The notes under the pieces were generated by a model that did no database searches, was not told the origin of the DNA, and saw only the letters and a program-made list of their open reading frames with translations. Below, piece by piece: positions 22,803 to 31,685 of a stretch of 64,000 nt of DNA; within the stretch, counting starts at the first letter, position 1; every line of letters starts with the position of its first letter. The position numbers and the translations under genes are program-made. The stretch spans positions 177,940,353 through 178,004,352 of the forward strand of contig NC_057800.1 of the NCBI RefSeq assembly GCF_018294505.1. The letters are read 5' to 3'. This DNA is from Triticum aestivum (lineage: Eukaryota > Streptophyta > Magnoliopsida > Poales > Poaceae).

Positions 22803-23170
22803 CATGCCTCAGTCGGGCGTCTTAGCGACACCACGTAAGGGGCTTATAAAGTAAATAATATAGCAAACATGCCACAGTCGGGCGTCGGAGCAACGCCACA
22901 TAAAGGGCTTATAAGAAAATGAAATAACAAACATGCCATAGACGGGCGTCTGTGCGACGCCGCAGAAAGGGCTTATAAGTAAATGAAATAACCACATGCC
23001 ACAGTCGGGCGTCTGAGTGACACCACATAAAGGGCTTGTAAAATAAATGAAATAACGAACCTGCCACAGTCGGGCGTCTGAGCGACGCCACATAAAGGGC
23101 TTGTAAAATAAATGAAATAACGAACCTGCCACAATCGGGCGTCTGAGCGACGCCACATAAAGGGCTTATA
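22803..23170. repeat. ~65-bp hairpin-bearing tandem repeat, LTR 1
   Basis: Six units start at 22803, 22868, 22932, 22995, 23060 and 23125. Each carries GGGCGTCTGAGCGACGCC or a variant, whose GGCGTC and GACGCC can pair around a five-base loop. Spacers are AT-rich. The minus-strand repeats of CGVAQTPDCG-type peptides are by-products. Confidence 0.85.
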
Positions 23171-24587
23171 ATCATAGTGAATATCCAGGAGGTGGTACCG
23201 TCCCAGGGATATTCCTTATTTCAAACAATACAACCAGTTAGTCCACATTGATAATAATCATAACCATCATATATCACAAGTCATAATCAATATTCGGGTT
23301 TAGTAGTTTCTCCTCCAAAGACCGACACTAAGACCGACACTTGACCCATCCCAGACGGTAATCCTTGACCATGGACACGGCTATTCCAATAGGTTTAATA
23401 TCTCTGCAGAGGGTGTACTCTTGACCCACGAGTAACGGATTTCCTTTAGTCCATCGGGACTAATTCCGTCTACGGTCTTTTAATTGAAAACCCACCTGAC
23501 TTGCACACACCAGTTTTTACTCGTGCCTGGAATCACCCATGACACCTGTTAAGCAAAACTCTAAGTGGGGAGGCTACAACCTCGCGTAGCATGGGATCAA
23601 ATTTCTATCGCGCGCTCTAAGGGGTGCCCCCCTCTCGGTCCCAACCGGATACACCCATGCCCCCGGACCAGGTGGCATGCCTACCGGATGCAGCCGGTAT
23701 CTTCCACCATGGCCTCTCTGTACGGTGTTTGCCAAGACAAGGGTTAACAATTTACTGAACCATACCCCACCTATGGCAGGGACCAGTGGCAGTACGAAAC
23801 AAGTATGGGGGTTACCGGAACAAGACTCGATCTGTGGTCGACTCAGGAGGTTTATAAATTCCCTGCATGACATGTATAACGAATATATTTCAACCAGCAA
23901 CATCACCGCCCATTATGCCTTGCTATGCCATATCGGACATAACCGTCCCGACGGAGACCGGCGACAAGCTCACGCCTACCCAAGGCAGAGGCTTTCTCGG
24001 ATTCCTTGCCGGTATGCATGCAAGGCACATGAGGATGATTACCATCACAAGTATGTTCATTCCCAACAGCAAGGAAATCACGAAATACGCATCCATGCAA
24101 ATGATCATATCACATGAAATAACAAGTTCTCCAAAATAAGGTGGTGTTCTAAACGTGTCAACTAACACACCAAAAATATTATTCCGGGGTTCAGAATGCT
24201 TGCCTTCGTGGTGTAGAAAGGCAGGGTGCACTCCTAATCTTTTGAAAGCTTTCCTCTCTTCAAAAATCCCATTTTCAAAAATATGCAAATAACACATAAT
24301 TCAAAAAAAGTACAAAAAGTTGTTTGGAAAATTTTCAAATAAATCTTAAAATAAACTAGACAGAATTTGAGAGATGTAGGAAAAAGAATTAACTCATTTG
24401 GAGTTGTATTTAAAAAGTTATAGACAGTCAAAGCTCTGGTCAAAATCTATTTTTAAAATAAAACAGAAAAAAAAGAAAAACGTTTCGATTACTGACCACG
24501 TCGAAGGCGTAAGTTGAAATTACGCCTCCACTTATCCAGCCTGGACGCGCGGGGTGTCACTGCCAGTGGGTCCAGGGGGCCCACTAG

Positions 24588-24989
24588 TCAGGTTTGACTA
24601 GTCGGCCCGCCCCTTCTCCCTCCTCTGTCCGAGCGGGGCGAGGCTCCGACGACCAACGCCGGCGAGCGGTGGCTCCTCGCGGCCTCTGGAGGGCGGAGAT
24701 GGATCCGCCAGACTGGGGCGGTCCTCCCGGTAGTCGTAGGGTCGGCGGGGACGGGGTGAGCTGCCGGCGACGAGCTTCGCGGCGGAGGATGTTTCGGCGG
24801 CGAAGTGAACTTTCGCCCGCGGCTAGTCCCGAGCAAAATGGAGTGGGGTTTTGGACTCATGAGAGGGAGAGGGAGTTCCTGGTGAAGAGAGTGGAGAGGG
24901 GGAGGTCCTGGTGGCGCCGGAACGGCCGAGGCAGTGGCGGCGGCAGAAGTTGCCGGAGAGGAAGAAGATGACTCCTCAGGTCGATCCAT
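24588..24989 (-). CDS. 133-codon Pro/Ser-rich ORF inside LTR 1
   Basis: The ORF begins MDRPEESSSSS just downstream of the LTR TATA box at 25054-25063, so it would be the first ORF on any LTR-initiated transcript. It keeps the same length in all three LTRs (also 31284-31685 and 38044-38445) with scattered amino-acid changes and no indels. The protein is Pro, Ser and Arg rich with no recognised domain. GC-rich composition lowers the chance of stops, so conservation of length alone is weak evidence for function. A comparable TATA-then-ORF layout occurs in the Gypsy LTR at 55090-55476. Confidence 0.35.
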   Translation of the reverse strand: MDRPEESSSSSPATSAAATASAVPAPPGPPPLHSLHQELPLPLMSPKPHSILLGTSRGRKFTSPPKHPPPRSSSPAAHPVPADPTTTGRTAPVWRIHLRPPEAARSHRSPALVVGASPRSDRGGRRGGPTSQT

Positions 24990-25053
24990 TGCTACGGGAG
25001 GGTCAGTGAGGGAGTGAGAGAGGTTGCCTGAGGCCTGGACGTGCTCAGGGGTA

Positions 25054-25063
25054 CTATATATAG
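25054..25063 (-). promoter_or_regulatory. LTR 1 TATA box
   Basis: CTATATATAG lies 65-74 bp before the MDRPEE Met. The same motif is at 31750-31759 and 38510-38519 in the other LTRs. It places U3 at roughly 26466-25030 and R-U5 below that. Confidence 0.65.
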
Positions 25064-26466
25064 CGCATCCATGGCGGTTCCGTGGTCGAGGATAAGGTCA
25101 CCGGCGAACCGACGTTCTGTAGCTTGCAGGGTGACGTAGAGGCGACGAGAGCTAGGCGACACACTTGTGGATGAGCTCGCGAAGCTCCAGGGGGCAGGTG
25201 GCGAGTCGGGGTGGCTTGGGCGGCGCCGACCATGGCAGGGCGCACTGCGGACGCCGGCGTGCCGCCAAAAGTGCTCTACCAGTGGCGCTGTAGGCGCCAG
25301 GGTAGGCTACCGTGTTGTGGCGAGAAGGGGAGCGCGTAGCGTGGTTCTGCAGAGTGGGCCAAGCCAGGGGCGCGACGCGGCGGCTCGTGCGCGGCATGTG
25401 CAAAACGCGTGCTCTGCTCGCGCCCAGAGCACGCTCACCAGGTGGCTTGGTTGGAGCTGGGGATTAGCAGTTCTAGTCTAGGGGTAGTTGGGATGCTAGT
25501 GGACATGCTAGTTTGATCAGAGGTGCAAGTTCACAGTGCAACGTCAAAATACATGTCAAAGCTGATCATGCCCATAAGGTGTTTGACAAAATGCCAAGGG
25601 CACTTAGGCATTTCTTGGAGTGGCCAAAATCTCCAGATGGTGGTCTCATTAGATGCATAAGGAGGTGGTGAAGTTAGTTTGTCAAAAGCAGAAACTTGTT
25701 AGTGCAAGAATTGCAGAACTTCAATTCAGTACAGAAGTTAAATGGCATCACTCCATGAACCAAAATTGATCCAATGGGTGCATGCTCCTGGATTTAGGGG
25801 TTTGGTAGGGCTGACTACAAGTAGGAGAAAGCACAAGGTCACTGGAGCAAAAATACTTAGGGTTGCAGTAGAAATCACAAGATTGGGCCAGAATGGAAAG
25901 GAGGTTGATTCACTCAAAATTTTCAAATAACAACACTGGGTTTTTGCATAAAGTTGAATCATATGCTACTACTAACATCCCATAATTTTGGTGGAGGCTA
26001 GAAAGAAATATTTAAATGAGTTGTAGTGCAAAATTACCCACTGGACCAGAGAGGAAAATTTGGTGTAGAGCTCAAAATATTTCATGAATAAAAGATATTT
26101 TTGCACAAAAGTGACTTAAAAACATCACCTGACATCTCCAAATTTTGGTGGGATTTTTGAATGAACTTATCAAATGGTTGTAGTTCAAATATTGCCATAT
26201 AACCTTGAAAAAAATCATCTTTCAAGAAAATAAAGTTCAAGCAAATTAATTATGTAATTAGCTCTACTAATAAAAGAAAAGTTTTTTCTTGAGAGATTAA
26301 ACAAGTCAAATAATATATTTGGAAAGTTTTCACTTTGGGGAAAAACTCCATAATAACAAGGGAGAAAATGGTTCAGAAATCAAAAAGGAGCCCAGAAAAT
26401 AAAAGTTTTAATTTCTTGGCAAAATTTTAGTTAACAAAACAAGGTTAAAATTTTTGGGGTGTCACA

Positions 26467-26481
26467 GCTCTACCCCCCTTA
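26467..26481 (-). promoter_or_regulatory. Polypurine tract and pol-end remnant, internal domain 1
   Basis: The minus strand reads TTAAGGGGGGTAGAGC directly before the LTR. Just upstream (26482-26504) it reads codons for KSRGRDFS and then TAA. This resembles the ESQGRDSF pol terminus of the Gypsy element at 57367-57390. Confidence 0.65.
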
Positions 26482-26840
26482 AGAAAAATCTCGTCCTCGA
26501 GATTTGATAAGGGTTGTCTTGAAAAACAAATACTCCACGGTTACGTGTTTTTTGCAAGTCGGGTATGTGCTCGAGCGGTTGTGAGTCTGCTGCCGTGGTG
26601 CTGTGTGAAACTAAATAATCCACGTCGTGAAAAGGTGTACGATGCAGTAGCTCCGGGAAAAGTAATCTTAATCCGGGATTTTTTGCGAGAGAAAACAGTT
26701 AATTTAAAGGAGCATAAACCACAACAAAACTACACACATTAGTAGAAGCCCAATAATTTACTTGTCGCGCAAGCTCAGGATACCACGCATAAGTTATAAC
26801 ACATGGGTAAATGTTGCAATAATGAACACAGCAACGATGT

Positions 26841-27473
26841 CTAGAATGGAAATGGTAACTGGACGGGGTCCCAAGAAAACGTCTCTGGTACTGGGACACA
26901 TTCCTCTTCTATCGGGTGAAGGGGATTGACCAGTCGATGTATGCGTCTCTCTTGGTCGGGCCTTAGTGATCTGCCGATGGCGATTTGGGGATTTAAATCC
27001 GCGAGGCTCTGGAGATAACCCATCACATGTTGGGTTAGACGTTCTTGAGCGATGACGTACTGGACAAGGTTGGCTAGGACTGGGTCTCTCTCGATCCGTC
27101 CACCAGGAAAAGATGTTACTCCTCCGGGTGCTGCACAGCCCGGATAGTAATAATATCCTCGTTCGCTGGCATAGGGTACCGCGAATCGAAGGCGAGCAAG
27201 CGCTTCGTATGCAGCAGCTTCGACAGCCATTTGCGGGGTCGACATAGATTTCCCCATGAAGGAGACCTCCATTGGGTCTTGGTTTGAGTTCACGGGAGGG
27301 ATGTGTACTGCTGCCCAATATCTCGAGGTGAAAGGGGTGATTCTCGATTTGAACAGCTCGTACTGGGGTGGTTGGGTAGCGCCCATGGTACTACAGGTAA
27401 AATCCCACAATTTCTTGACAAAACTACCCGGGGTTGCATCTGGGGTTCTCAGATAACTGCTGGGGCTCGGCAT
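26841..27473 (-). CDS. Array ORF2 (copy 1): paralogue of ORF1, dsRNA-binding-like pattern
   Basis: From the Met at 27473 (MPSPSSYLRT) the ORF has 210 residues. The frame is open to a Met at 27635, but a TATAAAAGG box at 27537-27545 lies 72 bp before 27473, so the shorter form is preferred. The core (residues ~14-150) matches ORF1: FV near the start, PPQYE, RYWAAVHI, FMGK, AAAYEALARLR, YYYP, DPVLANLVQYV and AQERL. The Y, VHI and AAxEAxxxLR spacing recalls an alpha-beta-beta-beta-alpha dsRNA-binding motif. That is pattern matching only. It is not gag, protease, polymerase, integrase or a known env. Copy 2 of this ORF is broken. Confidence 0.65.
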   Translation of the reverse strand: MPSPSSYLRTPDATPGSFVKKLWDFTCSTMGATQPPQYELFKSRITPFTSRYWAAVHIPPVNSNQDPMEVSFMGKSMSTPQMAVEAAAYEALARLRFAVPYASERGYYYYPGCAAPGGVTSFPGGRIERDPVLANLVQYVIAQERLTQHVMGYLQSLADLNPQIAIGRSLRPDQERRIHRLVNPLHPIEEECVPVPETFSWDPVQLPFPF

Positions 27474-27536
27474 GGAAAGAAATGGTTGTGAGGATGGTGC
27501 ACAAGGTGAGGGGTGCTTGGCAAGGTCACGCGGTGG

Positions 27537-27545
27537 CCTTTTATA
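27537..27545 (-). promoter_or_regulatory. Internal TATA box before ORF2
   Basis: TATAAAAGG followed by CCAC lies 72 bp before the candidate ATG. It is conserved at 34259-34267 in the second internal domain with identical spacing. Confidence 0.55.
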
Positions 27546-27820
27546 GCACTGGAGCTGGGTCATTTTTACCGTGGTGAATGGTAATGAAATTTCCAGCTCT
27601 GCTCCAAGGGTCGGGGTCAAGCCACAGATACACACATTTCACTAAAGTAATGTGTTGCTGTGGGGGTTGTCGGGGAGGTTTTTTTGGTAACTATGCCTGG
27701 GATAGAAATGCTGGCATAACCATGCAAGGCTACAGAGGCACAATGACAGGCGTTGTTTATATACAAGGTCACACGATTACAAAGTGAGGATACACTGGGA
27801 CTCGACACTACTCGAGTGAC

Positions 27821-28615
27821 TCAGTCTACCTCGTTCACATCCAAGCGGGCGTGCCTTGTGGATGTCGAGGCTTCTCCATGGGTCTCACCGTTGGAATTAG
27901 CTGGAGTGGTTTGAGGAGCCGCAGGCTCGGGGTAGCAATGATGACCATCTCGGGGATTGTTGGCCACAACCCCGTTGGAGTGTGCTCCCAAGAGGCGACG
28001 AAGCACTTCTGGGGTCATCGGAGTACCATGGCTGGCGGCTGGGGCAGACCTCAGGGACTCGATCGGTTGTCTGAACAGCACGACTGGGTTGTCGGTGTCG
28101 GGTTCGTTCTCTTCTCTCGCCGGGGCTCGACGAACCAGCTCTCCACGAGCTGCGATCAGATCAATGGTGATTTGATCGAACAGTTCCTCTAGTGCTCCTA
28201 CATAGCGCACTAGGTGCAACAATGCAGGATCCGTTTCGTGATCTCCGTTGGCAACTTGAGGTGGTCTACCATACCCTTCACGTCTGGGGTAGTAGTGGAA
28301 CGAGCGACAATTTACTCTGGGCGACAAGTGACGGAGATGAACTATAGCTTCTCGAGCAGCTAGTTGTATGGCTTGTGGATCAAAGGAAGTCGTCCTTCCA
28401 GTGAACCTGTAGGGGCGCTCGGGTGCTAGACCCCTACCATAGATGTGCACAGTGGCCCAGAATTGACGGCTCTCACCGCTCATGGACCCTTGGTACACAA
28501 CATATTCTGGGGGCTCTTCTAACGCATAGGCACGACGGGTGAGGTTTGCGAGTATGGTCACAAAGCCTCCAAGGTTGGTTGCTGTGGTCTCATTGTGTAC
28601 GATGGGTCCTGGCAT
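27821..28615 (-). CDS. Array ORF1 (copy 1): unknown protein, dsRNA-binding-like pattern
   Basis: From the Met at 28615 (MPGPIVHNET) there are 264 residues. The frame is open upstream to a Met at 28819 (332 residues), but TATAAAAGG at 28668-28676 falls inside that extension, 61 bp before 28615. Residues ~17-150 share the ORF2 pattern: GGFV, PPEYVVYQG, QFWATVHI, FTGR, AAREAIVHLR, YYP, DPALLHLVRYV and ALEEL. The C-terminal ~110 residues are Pro/Ala/Asn rich and probably disordered. ORF1 lies next to the primer-binding site, where gag would be, but shows no gag core or zinc knuckle. Function is unknown. An RNA-binding role would fit position and pattern but is inference. Confidence 0.65.
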   Translation of the reverse strand: MPGPIVHNETTATNLGGFVTILANLTRRAYALEEPPEYVVYQGSMSGESRQFWATVHIYGRGLAPERPYRFTGRTTSFDPQAIQLAAREAIVHLRHLSPRVNCRSFHYYPRREGYGRPPQVANGDHETDPALLHLVRYVGALEELFDQITIDLIAARGELVRRAPAREENEPDTDNPVVLFRQPIESLRSAPAASHGTPMTPEVLRRLLGAHSNGVVANNPRDGHHCYPEPAAPQTTPANSNGETHGEASTSTRHARLDVNEVD

Positions 28616-28667
28616 TCTAGCTCGATTTGGGTAGAGGCTGTGCTGTGTTGGGTTGAGGCTAGCGTGC

Positions 28668-28676
28668 CCTTTTATA
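28668..28676 (-). promoter_or_regulatory. Internal TATA box before ORF1
   Basis: TATAAAAGG followed by GCAC lies 61 bp before the MPGP Met, and the same arrangement is at 35387-35395 in the second copy. A start site about 30 bp downstream would leave a short leader. Confidence 0.55.
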
Positions 28677-28909
28677 GAAAAGGGGACGGAGTCTTCCTTC
28701 GCACGCTTGCGAGATGGACTATTCGGGATTCGGTCACTGGCGCATGAGCGACAGGTTGGGTTGATAGGTTGGGCACCGACTGCCAAAAGGTATTGGGTCA
28801 CTGTGTGGCTATCTTGCAAGGGAAGCTTGGCTGGGGTTTGGTTAAGGTCTGGTGGGTTGGTTTGCCTAAGTTTATTGACCTGGCTGAGATATGATTAGCC
28901 AATGGTCAG

Positions 28910-28926
28910 CCTGGCTCTGATACCAA
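28910..28926 (-). promoter_or_regulatory. tRNA-iMet primer-binding site, internal domain 1
   Basis: The minus strand reads TTGGTATCAGAGCCAGG three bases from LTR 2, matching the usual initiator-Met tRNA complement of plant LTR elements. The second domain has a changed copy (ATCTGAGCC) near 35631-35645. Confidence 0.85.
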
Positions 28927-29509
28927 GTCTGTCGCGACCGGTTTTCCAGACTTTAATTTCTAGAAAAGGGTCGTTGTGCTCACCAGCACCAGGATTACTG
29001 TTAGCTGATGAGGCACCAACTTGATACAGAAATTCCAAGAAAAAATTCAAAATATGTAGTACAAGACCATTCTGGCCTGTGAGTACATCAAATGGTTTCT
29101 AGTGGTTGAGGGCGGAAGCGGTTTGTGGATCACCACGGTCTATGGGACACCATTTCCCACAGGAACAGCTGACCAGGTTAATTCCTATCTTCGCGAGGCT
29201 CCTATCACCGTTGCTTAGGTTCCAAGGCTATCATCGCAACGCTCCTCTCCAAGCAAGCAATCTGGCCAAGACAATAGCCAGGGACAAGCCAGTGAGTACT
29301 TTGAATGTACTCGCAAACATTTAGAACACAGGTATAATATAATTGATCAACATACACTAAAATATTCTATGATCACATCGACAGTCATAAATAAAATCTT
29401 GATGCAAGGAGGTTATTTATATGCAACCGGAATATGCAATGACAGAATAGAAATAAAATGCACCGATCGGATGTCTGAAGCGACGTCTCGAAAGGATAGT
29501 AAAAGTGAG

Positions 29510-29879
29510 CATGCCTCAGTCGGGCGTCTTAGCGACACCACGTAAGGGGCTTATAAAGTAAATAATATAGCAAACATGCCACAGTCGGGCGTCGGAGCAA
29601 CGCCACATAAAGGGCTTATAATAAAATGAAATAACAAACATGCCATAGTCGGGCGTCTGTGCGACGCCGCAGGAAGGGCTTATAAGTAAATGAAATAACC
29701 ACACGCCACAGTCGGGCGTCTGAGCGACACCACATAAAGGGCTTGTAAAATAAATGAAATAATGAACCTGCCACAGTCGGGCGTCTGAGCGACGCCACAT
29801 AAAGGGCTTGTAAAATAAATGAAATAATGAACCTGCCACAATCGGGCGTCTGAGCGATGCCACATAAAGGGCTTATAAC
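29510..29879. repeat. ~65-bp hairpin-bearing tandem repeat, LTR 2
   Basis: Six units in the same order as in LTR 1, with a few base changes (for example GCGATGCC in the last unit). Confidence 0.85.
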
Positions 29880-31283
29880 CATAGTGAATATCTAGGAGGT
29901 GGTACCGTCCCATGGATATTCCTTATTTCAAACAATGCAACCGGTTAGTCCACAATGATAATAATCATAACCATCATATATCACAAGTCATAATCAATAT
30001 TCGGGTTTAGTAGTTTCTCCTCCGAAGACCGACACTAAGACCGACACTTAACCCATCCCAGACGGTAATCCTTGACCATGGACACGGCTATTCGAATAGG
30101 TTTAATATCTCTACAGAGGGTATACTCTTTACCCACGAGTAACGAATTTCCTTTAGTCCATCGGGACTAATTTCGTCTACGGTCTTTTAATTGAAAACCC
30201 ACCTGACTTGCACACACCAGTTTTTACTCGTGCCTGGAATCACCCATGACACCTGTTAAGCAAAACTCTAAGTGGGGAGGCTACAACCTCGCGTAGCATG
30301 GGATCAAATTTCTATCGCGCGCTCTAAGGGGTGCCCCCCTCTCGGTCCCAACCGGATACACCCATGCCCCCGGACCAGGTGGCATGCCTACCGGATGCAG
30401 CCGGTATCTTCCACCATGGCCTCTTTGTATGGTGTGTGCCAAGACAAGGGTTAACAATTTACTGAACCATACCCCACCTATGGCAGGGACCAGTGACAGT
30501 ACAAAACAAGTATGGGGGTTACCGGAACAACACTCGAGCTGTGGTCGACTCAGGAGGTTTATAAATTCCCTCCATGACATGTATAACGAATATATTTCAA
30601 CCAGCAACATCACCGCCCATTATGCCTTACTATGCCATATCGGACATAACCGTCCCGATGGAGACCGGCGACAAGCTCACACCTACCCAAGGCAGAGGCT
30701 TTCCCGGATTCCTTTCCGGTATGCATGCAAGGCACATGAGGATGATTACCATCACAAGTATGTTCATTCCCAAGAGCAAGGAAATCACGAAATATGCATC
30801 CATGCAAATGATCATATCACATGAAATAACAAGTTCTCCGAAATAAGGTGGTGTTGTAAACGTGTCAACTAACACACCAAAAATATTATTCTGGGGTTCA
30901 GAATGCTTGCCTTCGTGGTGTAGAAAGGCAGGGTGCACTCCAAATCTTTTGAAAGCTTTCCTCTCTTCAAAAATCCTATTTTCAAAAATATGCAAATAAC
31001 ACATAATTCAAAAACAGTACAAAAACTTGTTTGGAAAATTTTCAAATAAATCTTAAAATAAACTAGATAGAATTTGAGAGATGTAGGAAAAAGAATTAAT
31101 TCATTTGGAGTTGTATTTAAAAAGTTATAGACAGTCAAAGCTCTGGTCAAAATCTGTTTTAAAAAAAACAGAAAAACGTTTGGATTACTGACCACGTCGA
31201 AGGCGTAATTTGAAATTACGCCTCCACTTATCCAGCGTGGATGCGCGGGGTGTCACTGCCAGTGGGTCCAGGGGGCCCACTAG

Positions 31284-31685
31284 TCAGGTTTGACTAGTCA
31301 CCCCGCCCCTTCTCCCTCCTCTGTCCGAGTGGGGCGAGGCTCCGACGACCAACGCCGGCGAGCGGTGGCTCCTCGCGGCCTCTGGAGGGCGGGGATGGAT
31401 CCGCCAGACGGGGGCGGTCGTCTCGGTAGTCGTAGGGTCGGCGGGGACGGGGTGAGCTGCCGGCAGCGAGCTTCGCGGCGGAGGATGTTTCGGGGGCAAA
31501 GTGAACTTTCGCCCGCGGCTAGTCCCGAGCAAAATTGAGTGGGGTTTTGGACTCATGAGAGGGAGAGGGAGTTCCTGGTGAAGAGAGTGGAGAGGGGGAG
31601 GTCCTGGTGGCGCCGGAACGGCCGGGGCAGTGGCGGCGGCCGAAGTTGCCGGAGAGGAAGAAGATGACTCCTCGGGTCGATCCAT
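31284..31685 (-). CDS. 133-codon ORF inside LTR 2
   Basis: Counterpart of 24588-24989, the same length with scattered substitutions. It is downstream of the TATA box at 31750-31759. The function is unknown and it may be non-coding. Confidence 0.3.
   Translation of the reverse strand: MDRPEESSSSSPATSAAATAPAVPAPPGPPPLHSLHQELPLPLMSPKPHSILLGTSRGRKFTLPPKHPPPRSSLPAAHPVPADPTTTETTAPVWRIHPRPPEAARSHRSPALVVGASPHSDRGGRRGGVTSQT

Larger units (their letters stand above)
22223..26466 (-). repeat. LTR 1 of the array (3'-most)
   Basis: On the plus strand it begins TGTCGTGACCG and ends GGGGTGTCACA. It contains the hairpin repeat array at 22803-23170 and a TATA box at 25054-25063 followed by a 133-codon ORF. 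Most of the remainder is AT-rich and non-coding. Confidence 0.9.

Noticed and set aside
22803..23170. CRISPR-like repeat-spacer array
   Set aside because: Units are degenerate tandem repeats with near-identical spacers, repeated in three LTRs of a plant retrotransposon.
27256..28192. Plus-strand ORFs across the array internal domain
   Set aside because: They lie opposite the minus-strand ORF1/ORF2 and lack the paralogous pattern and TATA arrangement.
28910..28926. tRNA-Met gene fragment
   Set aside because: Only the 3'-end complement is present, next to an LTR edge. It is a primer-binding site.
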